A DNA stretch of 8,045 nucleotides from Planctomycetaceae bacterium (GTDB lineage: Bacteria; Planctomycetota; Planctomycetia; Pirellulales; Pirellulaceae), in assembly GCA_005773145.1 (NCBI GenBank), contig SXHS01000102.1, forward strand, positions 1-8,045, given 5' to 3'. Below the pieces are notes generated by a model that was not told where the DNA came from, did no database searches, and saw only the letters and a program-made list of their open reading frames with translations. Positions within the stretch are counted from its first letter, which is position 1, and the number at the start of each line of letters is the position of its first letter. Of the stretch, positions 1 to 5,885 are shown one piece after another. A program made the position numbers and the translations under genes.

Positions 1-324
1 GGCGCCGCGGGCTCGCTACCTCCGGCCGCCAAATAGGGTCCGCGGGGGGCCTTTTGCCGCGCAGGGGAGTAAAAATTGCCGTTCTTGGTCTGACGTTTCC
101 CGGCTGCGGGTGCCGTTTTGCCGCGGCCTCCCCCTTTTGGGCTAGGCAAAGCGAAACCATCGGGTATATTGCAGGTGGTCGGTTTGACGAGGTCCGAGCA
201 TCCATTCTCACGAATCTGCGCCTTCTTTCGTCTATGCCGCTTGGTTGGCCACCATTCTGGCCACTTCCGTCGCGACCCGGAACAAAGATCGGTCGGCAAT
301 TCGTTTGGAGTAGAAACCGTGGGA
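1..324. other. Non-coding leader region upstream of the RRM gene
   Basis: I find no convincing gene here. An open frame runs through from 118 into the RRM gene, but its 69 extra residues are rich in Arg, Pro and Cys and have no recognisable fold, so I treat it as untranslated. Visible structure: the 10-mer TTTTGCCGCG occurs twice (52-61 and 116-125), TGGCCAC is directly repeated (246-252, 258-264), and 126-147 can fold into a small hairpin (GCCT/AGGC, a 2x2 internal loop, CCC/GGG, TTTT loop). The left edge may hold the end of an upstream transcription unit, but I cannot identify one. Confidence 0.5.
143..170 (+). promoter_or_regulatory. Candidate sigma70-type promoter for the RRM gene
   Basis: TAGGCA (143-148, 4 of 6 to TTGACA), a 16-nt spacer, then TATATT (165-170, 5 of 6 to TATAAT). 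Transcription would begin near 177 and leave a leader of about 148 nt before the ATG at 325. Long leaders are typical of cold-induced RNA-binding protein and cold-shock genes, so the arrangement is plausible, but the match is by eye and planctomycete promoter consensus is not well fixed. Confidence 0.35.
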
Positions 325-657
325 ATGAAATTGTATGTCGGGAATCTGAGCTACAGCGTAAACAATGAGTCATTGGAAGAACTCTTTGCTGCGTTCGGCA
401 CGGTGCGCAGTGCTCAGGTAATCCAAGACCGGGACACCGGACGAAGCAAGGGATTCGGCTTCGTTGAGATGGCGGACGACAATGCGGCTCGTACGGCCAT
501 CGCTGAGCTCAATGAAAAGGACTTCGGGGGACGTGCCTTGACGGTCAATGAAGCTCGGCCGCGTGAAGAGCGTGGCGGCGGCGGTGGCGGTGGTGGTTAT
601 GGCGGCGGACGACGCAGCGGTGGCGGCGGCGGTGGCGGCGGCAACTATCGTCGCTAG
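325..657 (+). CDS. Single-RRM, glycine-rich RNA-binding protein
   Basis: A 110-residue cytoplasmic protein with one RNA recognition motif (residues about 2-77) and a low-complexity tail. RNP2 is LYVGNL (residues 3-8) and RNP1 is KGFGFVEM (42-49), so the RNA-stacking aromatics Y4, F44 and F46 are all present. The tail (84-110) has two runs of eight Gly around Tyr, Arg and Ser and ends NYRR, like an RGG-type low-complexity region. Bacterial members of this family (the cyanobacterial Rbp proteins are best known) bind single-stranded RNA and are often cold-induced; a role as RNA chaperone or RNA-stability factor is inference. I start at ATG 325, where RRM homology begins. GGAG at 307-310 is 14 nt from it but only 8 nt from an in-frame GTG at 319, which would add just two residues. 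A strong terminator follows 23 nt after the stop. Confidence 0.9.
   Translation: MKLYVGNLSYSVNNESLEELFAAFGTVRSAQVIQDRDTGRSKGFGFVEMADDNAARTAIAELNEKDFGGRALTVNEARPREERGGGGGGGGYGGGRRSGGGGGGGGNYRR
574..645 (+). repeat. Glycine-codon microsatellite-like tract
   Basis: Almost uninterrupted GGC/GGT codons encode two Gly8 runs, broken by a short YGGGRRS segment. The tract is translated as the C-terminal tail of the RRM protein. Such triplet-rich DNA is prone to slippage and in-frame length change, so tail length may vary between strains. Confidence 0.75.
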
Positions 658-680
658 GCATTAGCCAACCCAACACGTTG

Positions 681-724
681 GGGCCGGGGGTGCCTGTAAA
701 GGTACTCCCGGCCCTTGTTTTTTT
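681..724 (+). terminator. Strong rho-independent terminator after the RRM gene
   Basis: A 14-bp stem (681-694 with 701-714; twelve Watson-Crick pairs and two G-U wobbles) closes a 6-nt loop, TGTAAA, and is followed directly by TTGTTTTTTT (715-724). This is a textbook intrinsic terminator on the plus strand. It starts 23 nt after the RRM stop codon and lies upstream of the next same-strand gene. Confidence 0.93.
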
Positions 725-749
725 CGGTGGCCCGGTTGTTCCGCTGCCA

Positions 750-763
750 CTCCTGTACAGGAG
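750..763 (+). promoter_or_regulatory. Palindrome containing the Shine-Dalgarno of the small ORF
   Basis: CTCCTGTACAGGAG is a perfect 14-bp palindrome. Its right arm includes AGGAG (759-763), which sits 9 nt upstream of the ATG at 773 and is the obvious ribosome binding site. In RNA the left arm can pair with AGGAG across a GUAC tetraloop (5-bp stem) and hide the site; in DNA the same sequence could be a dimeric operator. Which, if either, is used cannot be told from sequence. Confidence 0.6.
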
Positions 764-772
764 CACACGATC

Positions 773-1081
773 ATGGGCCAACGCAAACATCACCACAACC
801 AAAACAAGCGACAGAAGCCCCGCACTGGGGGCGGGCCAGCTCCGCTACGTGCCGCCTTGCCGCCTCTCGAAAAACGAATCCCGGTCGTCTATGGCCGGCC
901 CTTCATTATTCTAGAAGACAGTCAAAAGGGCACCTTCGTTTATACCGGCGGTCAGTGGATTCCTCATGACCGGTCCATTGCCGAGTGCCGCCTCGACTGC
1001 CAGGTCAAAGCCTTGTCACAAAAAATCAACGGCATGACACGCTACGAAGTCGCCCTACCGGTCACGGCAGACACCGAATAG
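773..1081 (+). CDS. Conserved-looking small protein of unknown function
   Basis: I do not recognise the family; it resembles uncharacterised planctomycete proteins but I cannot name a domain. It has 102 residues. The N-terminus is strongly basic with a His cluster (K5 HHH NQNKRQK, residues 5-15), which could contact nucleic acid or metal. A Gly/Pro-rich linker follows (18-32), then a probable small beta-rich domain from about residue 36, with VVYGRPFIILED (38-49), FVYTGGQW (55-62), two cysteines (C72, C76) and an amphipathic stretch to RYEVALPV. There is no signal peptide or membrane segment. The start is well supported: ATG with AGGAG 9 nt upstream. It follows the RRM terminator with no obvious promoter between, and its 3' end faces clpS across 35 bp. 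Real-gene evidence is the good RBS, a sensible globular composition and absence of any competing frame. Confidence 0.7.
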   Translation: MGQRKHHHNQNKRQKPRTGGGPAPLRAALPPLEKRIPVVYGRPFIILEDSQKGTFVYTGGQWIPHDRSIAECRLDCQVKALSQKINGMTRYEVALPVTADTE

Positions 1082-1116
1082 CTCGCAGTCAACTCTCGGG
1101 GCAACCCAACCCAGCC

Positions 1117-1461
1117 TTACTCGGCCGGCTCAATCGTGGCCCACATGGAACCACGGCAGGCATCCACCAGCACGTCGGGGCCAAACGCGTGGATCTGATC
1201 TCGCTTCAATTCGGCATGTTCGAGCGTCGTCGTCAAGCAGATCGCCTTGCCCGTGTGATCGACGGTGCGCGCCGTGCGAAATGCCATCTCCGTTGTTTGG
1301 CCAAACAGCGATCGCAGCATGTGCACGACGTAGTCGTACGTGTGCGCCTCGTCGTTCCATAGAATCACGTGGTATCGAGGAACCCGTCGGGGTTTGACGC
1401 GCCGTTGACGGCGCGTTTTCGGCTGACGGACCGTTACCAACTCCATCAGGCCGGATTGCAT
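1117..1461 (-). CDS. clpS: ClpS-type ATP-dependent Clp protease adaptor (divergent)
   Basis: A 114-residue cytoplasmic adaptor. Classical ClpS binds N-degron substrates (N-terminal Leu, Phe, Tyr, Trp) and delivers them to ClpA/ClpC with ClpP. The ClpS core runs from about residue 27 (PRYHVILWNDEAH) to the end. Asn-Asp of the LWND motif matches the alpha-amino-binding N34/D35 of E. coli ClpS, and DHTGKAIC matches its HYQGKAIC segment. Two pocket positions differ: E. coli H66 aligns with Asp (His is next to it), and gatekeeper M40 aligns with Tyr. The basic N-terminal arm (KTRRQRRVKPRR) is unusual. I chose ATG 1461 because GAGGA (minus strand, 1471-1467) lies 5 nt upstream; an in-frame ATG at 1491 would leave almost no leader after the predicted promoter. 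The gene stands alone, with no clpA or clpC beside it. Confidence 0.88.
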   Translation of the reverse strand: MQSGLMELVTVRQPKTRRQRRVKPRRVPRYHVILWNDEAHTYDYVVHMLRSLFGQTTEMAFRTARTVDHTGKAICLTTTLEHAELKRDQIHAFGPDVLVDACRGSMWATIEPAE

Positions 1462-1484
1462 GGCTGTCCTCACAGCTGATACGG

Positions 1485-1513
1485 GTCGCAAGTCGCGTGG
1501 AATCGGCTATTAT
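1485..1513 (+). promoter_or_regulatory. Candidate promoter for the M20 peptidase, overlapping the clpS promoter
   Basis: TATTAT (1508-1513, 5 of 6 to TATAAT) has a weak GTCGCA (3 of 6) 17 nt upstream. A start near 1520 would leave about 36 nt before the GTG at 1556. Its -10 box occupies nearly the same bases as the clpS -10 on the other strand. The -35 is poor, so this is tentative. Confidence 0.35.
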
Positions 1514-1537
1514 ACGCCTCGGGCATATTCGTCACAA
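1509..1537 (-). promoter_or_regulatory. Candidate sigma70-type promoter for clpS
   Basis: On the minus strand, TTGTGA (1537-1532, 4 of 6) is followed after exactly 17 nt by a perfect TATAAT (1514-1509). Transcription would start near 1502, giving a leader of about 40 nt to the ATG at 1461, with GAGGA properly placed. This is the best promoter match in the window. Confidence 0.6.
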
Positions 1538-1555
1538 GCATCTGGGAGCCTTCCA

Positions 1556-2932
1556 GTGACAAAATTGGAATCCTACCTTCAAGAGCACCGTGAAGTGTTC
1601 GAGCAAGACCTATTCGAGCTATTGCGGATTCCCAGCATCAGTGCTTCCTCGGAAGCGCGACCGGACGTGCTGGCCGCTGGCCAATGGGTTGCCGACCGGT
1701 TGACGGGTATGGGATTGGAAACCGAATTGATCTCAACGGATGGGCATCCTATCGTGTTTGCGCAAACCCCGTCGGTCGCGAATGGGCCGACGGTCCTGGT
1801 CTATGGCCATTACGATGTCCAGCCCCCCGATCCACTGGCGGAATGGCATTCGCCCCCCTTCGAGCCCACCGTGCGCAATGGCAATGTTGTGGCGCGCGGG
1901 GCCACGGATGACAAGGGACAGATGCTGACGCACGTCCAGAGCGTGCGGGCCTGGCTGGCAACGGTGGGCAAATTGCCCATCCAGATTAAGTTTCTCATCG
2001 AGGGGGAGGAGGAGGTGGGGAGTCGCGCCCTCCACCATTATCTGCCCGATCACACCGACCAGCTGGCCTGCGACGTGGTGGTGATTAGCGACACGAGCCA
2101 GTTCGGACCGGGAATGCCCGCCATTACCTATGGTCTGAAGGGAATTGCCTACTTTGAGTTGACGCTCACCGGCGCGAAGCAGGACCTGCATTCCGGCACG
2201 TTTGGCGGCGCGGTGGCCAATCCGGCGAACGCGCTAACTCAGCTATTGGCTCGATTCATCGACAATCAGGGGCGCGTACAGATTCCCGGTTTCTACGACG
2301 ATGTCATTCCCGTGGAAGATCGCGAGCGGCAAAATTTTGCCGCATTACCATTCGACGAAACGAGATTCATGCAGCGGCTTGAGGTGGACGCCCTGGCGGG
2401 CGAAGTGGGCTATACGACGCTCGAGCGTCGCTGGGTACGGCCAACGTTTGACATCAACGGCTTGACCAGCGGTTATCAAGGCGAAGGGGCCAAAACGGTC
2501 CTGCCGGCGTCTGCAAGCGCAAAGTTCAGTTTTCGCCTTGTCCCCAATCAAGATCCAACGAAAATTGCCGCAGCCCTGCGGGCCTTTCTGCAGCAGCATT
2601 GCCCGCCGGGGATTCGCCTGCAACTGGCCGAAATGCACCATTCGCCGGGCGTGGTCGTTTCGTTGGATAGTCCCTACGTGCACGCGGCCGCGACCGCGAT
2701 TCATCGAGCCTTTGAGCGACCGCCGGTCTTCATTCGTGAGGGGGGATCGATCCCTGTCGTCACCGCATTCCGCCAACACTTGGGCAGCGATACACTGTTA
2801 CTGGGTTGGGGCCAAGACGACGACAACACCCATGGCCCCAACGAAAAATTTTCGCTGGCCGATTACCATCGGGGGATTCGCGCCAGTGCCTACCTTTGGG
2901 AAGAGCTTGGAAAAATCAGCCGGCGTGGCTGA
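1556..2932 (+). CDS. M20-family metallopeptidase (dipeptidase type)
   Basis: A di-zinc exopeptidase of 458 residues, most like the cytosolic M20 dipeptidases (CNDP/Dug1/PepV group), which cleave dipeptides and short peptides for amino-acid recycling. Expected ligands are present, numbered from the GTG start: H85 in GHYDV, bridging D118 in ATDDKG, catalytic E152 and ligand E153 in EGEEEVGS, D179 in VISDTS, and H426 in NTHGPNE. H212 (DLHSGTFGG) marks the lid/dimerisation domain inserted between the two halves of the catalytic domain. There is no signal peptide. I prefer GTG 1556: GGGAG (1544-1548) is 7 nt upstream and homology starts at once. The longer frame from ATG 1460 would add 32 unlike residues, overlap the clpS start and precede the likely promoter. 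Substrate is not predictable. serS follows after 24 bp. Confidence 0.9.
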   Translation: MTKLESYLQEHREVFEQDLFELLRIPSISASSEARPDVLAAGQWVADRLTGMGLETELISTDGHPIVFAQTPSVANGPTVLVYGHYDVQPPDPLAEWHSPPFEPTVRNGNVVARGATDDKGQMLTHVQSVRAWLATVGKLPIQIKFLIEGEEEVGSRALHHYLPDHTDQLACDVVVISDTSQFGPGMPAITYGLKGIAYFELTLTGAKQDLHSGTFGGAVANPANALTQLLARFIDNQGRVQIPGFYDDVIPVEDRERQNFAALPFDETRFMQRLEVDALAGEVGYTTLERRWVRPTFDINGLTSGYQGEGAKTVLPASASAKFSFRLVPNQDPTKIAAALRAFLQQHCPPGIRLQLAEMHHSPGVVVSLDSPYVHAAATAIHRAFERPPVFIREGGSIPVVTAFRQHLGSDTLLLGWGQDDDNTHGPNEKFSLADYHRGIRASAYLWEELGKISRRG

Positions 2933-2956
2933 CGAACCGCTGGAGTTTTTTGCATC

Positions 2957-4252
2957 ATGCTGGATCGTAAGTACATCCTGGATCACGCCGCACACGTACA
3001 AGCAAACTGCACGGCGCGGGGCGTGACGGTAGACTTGGCAGAATTGGTCGCGCTCGAACAACAGCGGCGTTCCAAGCTCCAAGAGGTTCAGGAACTCAAT
3101 CGACAAGCCAACGACGTGGCCAAGTCCATTGCACAGGCAAAATCCCCCGAGGAGCGTGAAGAACGCAAAGGGACTGGCCGCGCCCTGCGCGAACAGAAGG
3201 AGCAAGCGGAGCACGAGCACGATCGCTTCGAGCAACAAATCCTCCAGATTCAACAGCTGATCCCGAATCTGACGCATCCGGACGCCCCCGTCGGCACGGA
3301 TGAGACGGCCAGTCAAGAATTGCGGCGCGGCCAACACGCGCCCCCCACGTTTGGTTTCCCCCCCGCGGACCACGTGACCTTGGCGGAACGGCTGCAGTTG
3401 CTCGACCTGGAAGGGGGCGCTCGCACGACCGGACATGGCTTCTACTTCTTGAAAAACGAGGCCGTGCTCCTCGAACTGGCCCTGCAGCGATATGCGCTGG
3501 ATGTGTTGCTGCGCGAGGGGTTCGTGCCGATCACCACGCCCGACTTGGCACGCAATGAAGTCTTGGAAGGGATCGGCTTTCTGCCGCGCGGTCCCGAAAC
3601 GCAGATCTATTCCATCGACAATTCCGATTTGAGCTTGATCGCGACCGCGGAAATCACTTTGGGCGGATTGTACGCCGGCTTGGTGCTCGAAGCGGACGAA
3701 CTGCCCATCAAGCTCTGCGGCATTAGTCATTGCTTCCGCACGGAGGCCGGCGCCCACGGTCGTTCCACACGCGGCCTCTATCGAGTCCACCAATTCACCA
3801 AGGTGGAGATGTTTGCCTTCACGACTCCCGAGCAGAGTGATGCCATGCATCAGCAACTGTGTGATCTGGAGTGCCGAATCTTCGACGGCTTGGGGATCCC
3901 CTACCGAGTGATCGACACGGCCACCGGCGATCTGGGGGGACCTGCCTATCGCAAGTTCGACTTGGAGGCGTGGATGCCCGGGCGAGGCGAGGGGGGCGAA
4001 TGGGGAGAAATCACCAGCACCTCGAACTGCACCGACTACCAAGCACGGCGACTGCAGGTACGCTACAAGAACAAAGGCGAGAAGGGGACGCACTTCGTAC
4101 ACACACTCAACGGTACGGCCGTCGCCATCAGCCGCGCCTTGATCGCCATCTTGGAAAACTACCAGCAGGCAGACGGTTCGGTTGTCGTGCCCGAAGTGCT
4201 GCGGGCCTGGGCTGGAACCGACCGGATCATTCCGCGCAAGACAACGGGCTGA
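2957..4252 (+). CDS. serS: Seryl-tRNA synthetase
   Basis: A class II aminoacyl-tRNA synthetase that activates serine with ATP and charges tRNA-Ser (and tRNA-Sec where present). Its 431 residues are close to the usual bacterial length of about 425. Residues about 30-105 form the long charged antiparallel coiled-coil arm that grips the tRNA long variable arm. The catalytic core follows: FVPITTPDLARNEVLEGIGF (about 189-208, motif 1 region), TAE (230-232), motif 2 FRTEAGAHGRSTRGLYRVHQ (260-279) with the ATP-binding arginines, EITSTSNC (351-358), and motif 3 from LNGTAVAISR (384-393) on. The ATG at 2957 is the natural start, since MLDRKYI matches the family N-terminus; GGAG lies 11 nt upstream (2942-2945), a loose spacing. 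With 24 bp after the peptidase stop, it is probably co-transcribed with it. Confidence 0.97.
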   Translation: MLDRKYILDHAAHVQANCTARGVTVDLAELVALEQQRRSKLQEVQELNRQANDVAKSIAQAKSPEEREERKGTGRALREQKEQAEHEHDRFEQQILQIQQLIPNLTHPDAPVGTDETASQELRRGQHAPPTFGFPPADHVTLAERLQLLDLEGGARTTGHGFYFLKNEAVLLELALQRYALDVLLREGFVPITTPDLARNEVLEGIGFLPRGPETQIYSIDNSDLSLIATAEITLGGLYAGLVLEADELPIKLCGISHCFRTEAGAHGRSTRGLYRVHQFTKVEMFAFTTPEQSDAMHQQLCDLECRIFDGLGIPYRVIDTATGDLGGPAYRKFDLEAWMPGRGEGGEWGEITSTSNCTDYQARRLQVRYKNKGEKGTHFVHTLNGTAVAISRALIAILENYQQADGSVVVPEVLRAWAGTDRIIPRKTTG

Positions 4253-4260
4253 CCGGCAAC

Positions 4261-5613
4261 CTATGATGCGATCGCGCGGAGTACCGCTTCCGCCTGCTGG
4301 CAAAGCTGAATCGCGTCACTTTCTTGACTGGCTTCGGCCACGATCCGCACGACGGGTTCGGTATTGCTGGCGCGAATCAACAGCCAGCGGTCGGGCCAAT
4401 CCAGGCGTAATCCGTCTAGGCGATCGGGCTTGGCCTGTGCAAAATGATCGGCGAGCGCACCCCAGGCCGTTGTCACGCGGTCGGTGGGAAATTCCATCTT
4501 CGACTTGTGGATGGCATAGCGGGGAATCGCATCCGCCAATTCGCGCAATGTGGCATTTCGTGCCGCCATGGCATCCAGAATCATAGCCATGCCCACAAAA
4601 CTGTCACGCACAAAGCCGACTCGCGGATCAATCGGACCACCATTCCCCTCGCCTCCAAAGGCCGCTCCTTCGCGCTTCATGAGTTCCACCACGTGAGCCT
4701 CCCCTACTTTCGATCGGAACAGGGGGACGCCGTGCCGCTGCGCCAAATCGGCCGACATGCGGCTGGTCGAACAATTCGTCACGATGGGCCCTTTCCGGCC
4801 GCGCAAGGCGTGATCCACACAAAGGGCCAAGGTGTACTCTTCCCCCAGATAGACACCATTGGCGTCAATCACCGCCAACCGATCGGCATCGGGGTCCTGA
4901 CAAAATCCGACCGCGGCCCCCGTGGCCACAACCTGCGCTCCGACTTCCGTCAAGTTTTCCGCAATTGGTTCAGGCGGGTGTGAAAACTGACCGTCGGGTT
5001 CGGCCCCCAACAAGGTCAAGGAACAATTCAATTCTCGCAGCAGCAGACATCCCAACAAACTGCCTGCGCCATGATTGGAATCTAAGAGAACATGAAATCG
5101 GCAACCGCGAACCCGCGGCACGTCGATGTTGGCCAATACCAACTCAAGGTGTCGCGCCGTCGAGTTGGGGCAGGTACGCGCCGTCCCGATCAAATCATGC
5201 TGCGCCCAGCGATATTCCGACGATTCGTAGACCCGACGGACGCCTTGGCCGATCGTCTCGGTCAAAACCGAACCATCCGGACCAAATAATTTCATGCCGT
5301 TGTATTCAGCCGGATTGTGGCTGGCCGAGACCTGAATCCCCCCCGCGCCCTGATATTGACGAATCAAGACACCGGTCGTGGGCGTCGCGGCAACACCCGC
5401 ATCTACAACCGCTCGACCCATGGCCACGAGCGAGGCGCGGATGGCATCGGCCAACATCCCCCCCGTCGCGCGGCCGTCGCGGGTGAGCACGATGGTTCCC
5501 GGTTCCGTCTGCGCGGCGAAAGCCGCAGCGTAACGCACTGCCAGGTCGGGTGTTAGGCTGTGCCCGATAACTCCTCGAAGTCCCGATACGCTGATAATCG
5601 GCTGTGGCATCAT
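4261..5613 (-). CDS. glmM: Phosphoglucosamine mutase (archaeal-type GlmM-like phosphohexomutase)
   Basis: A 450-residue alpha-D-phosphohexomutase that interconverts sugar 6- and 1-phosphates; the likely substrate is glucosamine-6-phosphate, leading to UDP-GlcNAc for envelope synthesis. All four family sites are visible: VSASHNP with phosphoserine S98, metal loop DPDADR (240-245), sugar loop GEGNGG (321-326) and phosphate-binding RASNTEP (414-420). GEGNGG and SNTEP resemble the archaeal-type GlmM group more than E. coli GlmM, and a phosphomannomutase role cannot be excluded. Length matches the family (about 445). The start is one of tandem ATGs at 5613 and 5610, directly before the conserved SGLRGVIG (residues 10-17); no good Shine-Dalgarno is seen. 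An ATG at 5640 is possible but adds nine unlike residues. Its stop is 8 bp from the serS stop, tail to tail. Confidence 0.87.
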   Translation of the reverse strand: MMPQPIISVSGLRGVIGHSLTPDLAVRYAAAFAAQTEPGTIVLTRDGRATGGMLADAIRASLVAMGRAVVDAGVAATPTTGVLIRQYQGAGGIQVSASHNPAEYNGMKLFGPDGSVLTETIGQGVRRVYESSEYRWAQHDLIGTARTCPNSTARHLELVLANIDVPRVRGCRFHVLLDSNHGAGSLLGCLLLRELNCSLTLLGAEPDGQFSHPPEPIAENLTEVGAQVVATGAAVGFCQDPDADRLAVIDANGVYLGEEYTLALCVDHALRGRKGPIVTNCSTSRMSADLAQRHGVPLFRSKVGEAHVVELMKREGAAFGGEGNGGPIDPRVGFVRDSFVGMAMILDAMAARNATLRELADAIPRYAIHKSKMEFPTDRVTTAWGALADHFAQAKPDRLDGLRLDWPDRWLLIRASNTEPVVRIVAEASQESDAIQLCQQAEAVLRAIAS

Positions 5614-5685
5614 GGAAAGTCCCAGACAAGAATATCCCATTTCGTCCAACGGATGTACGACGTGGCAAAAAAAACGGCGCAGAGC

Positions 5686-5721
5686 GATCGGCAAGCATTC
5701 ACGTGGTGATCGGCAAGCATT
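5686..5721. repeat. Tandem pair of 14-bp direct repeats, 22-bp period
   Basis: GATCGGCAAGCATT occurs perfectly at 5686-5699 and 5708-5721. The 22-bp period is close to two helical turns, so proteins bound at both would lie on the same DNA face. The right copy overlaps the TACAAT -10 candidate for glmM. The pair looks like an operator, but no known regulator motif is recognised. Confidence 0.75.
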
Positions 5722-5763
5722 GTAGTCGAATCGCACACAGCGCACACCGGGCCGCACACCAAC

Positions 5764-5793
5764 TTGATGCGTGGGGTGTCTGGCACCTAGAAT
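5764..5793 (+). promoter_or_regulatory. Candidate promoter for the large hexomutase gene
   Basis: TTGATG (5764-5769, 4 of 6) and TAGAAT (5788-5793, 5 of 6) are separated by 18 nt. Transcription would begin near 5800 and leave about 86 nt of leader before ATG 5886. By-eye match only. Confidence 0.42.
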
Positions 5794-5885
5794 CCTCTGG
5801 GACTGGGCACCATCTGCCACACCGCTCAGGCGCGGATTGGGCCGATCTCGAACGAATCATCCTCTACACAAAGTGAACTGCGATC

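Larger units (their letters stand above)
5614..5885. other. Divergent intergenic region between the two hexomutase genes
   Basis: This 272-bp stretch has no supported gene; open frames through it have unlike composition and no recognisable motif. It holds a tandem 14-bp repeat (5686-5721), an A8 run (5667-5674), three CGCACAC copies (5732, 5741, 5753) and a plausible plus-strand promoter (5764-5793). On the minus strand, TACAAT (5724-5719) is a fair -10 for glmM but has no good -35 at the right distance. Confidence 0.6.

Noticed and set aside
118..324. N-terminal extension of the RRM protein from ATG 118
   Set aside because: The 69 added residues show no fold, RRM homology begins exactly at residue 70 of that frame, and a promoter candidate lies inside the extension.
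1460..1555. ATG 1460 as start of the M20 peptidase
   Set aside because: It adds 32 unlike residues, overlaps the clpS start codon, and lies upstream of the likely promoter; GTG 1556 has a good Shine-Dalgarno and starts at the conserved region.
1308..4275. GCGATCGC octamers (1308-1315, 4268-4275), the cyanobacterial HIP1 motif
   Set aside because: Two copies in 8 kb, one within clpS and one within glmM, are far fewer than in HIP1-rich genomes, and gene content does not suggest a cyanobacterium.
2798..4303. A 501-codon open frame on the minus strand across serS and the end of the M20 gene
   Set aside because: It is antisense to two well-supported enzymes, has no recognisable domain and a skewed composition. 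Long antisense frames are common opposite GC-rich genes.
5667..5674. A8 run (T8 on the minus strand) as a terminator tail
   Set aside because: No GC-rich hairpin precedes the T-run on the minus strand, and it would lie inside the glmM leader.
5732..5759. Three CGCACAC copies as a CRISPR-like or iteron array
   Set aside because: Units are only 7 bp at unequal spacing (9 and 12 bp), with no spacer structure and no replication or cas gene nearby.
5614..5820. Upstream extension of the glmM frame to 5820, or a plus-strand gene in 5604-5876
   Set aside because: Neither has recognisable sequence, both cover the repeat and promoter-like region, and the mutase signature starts just after 5613.
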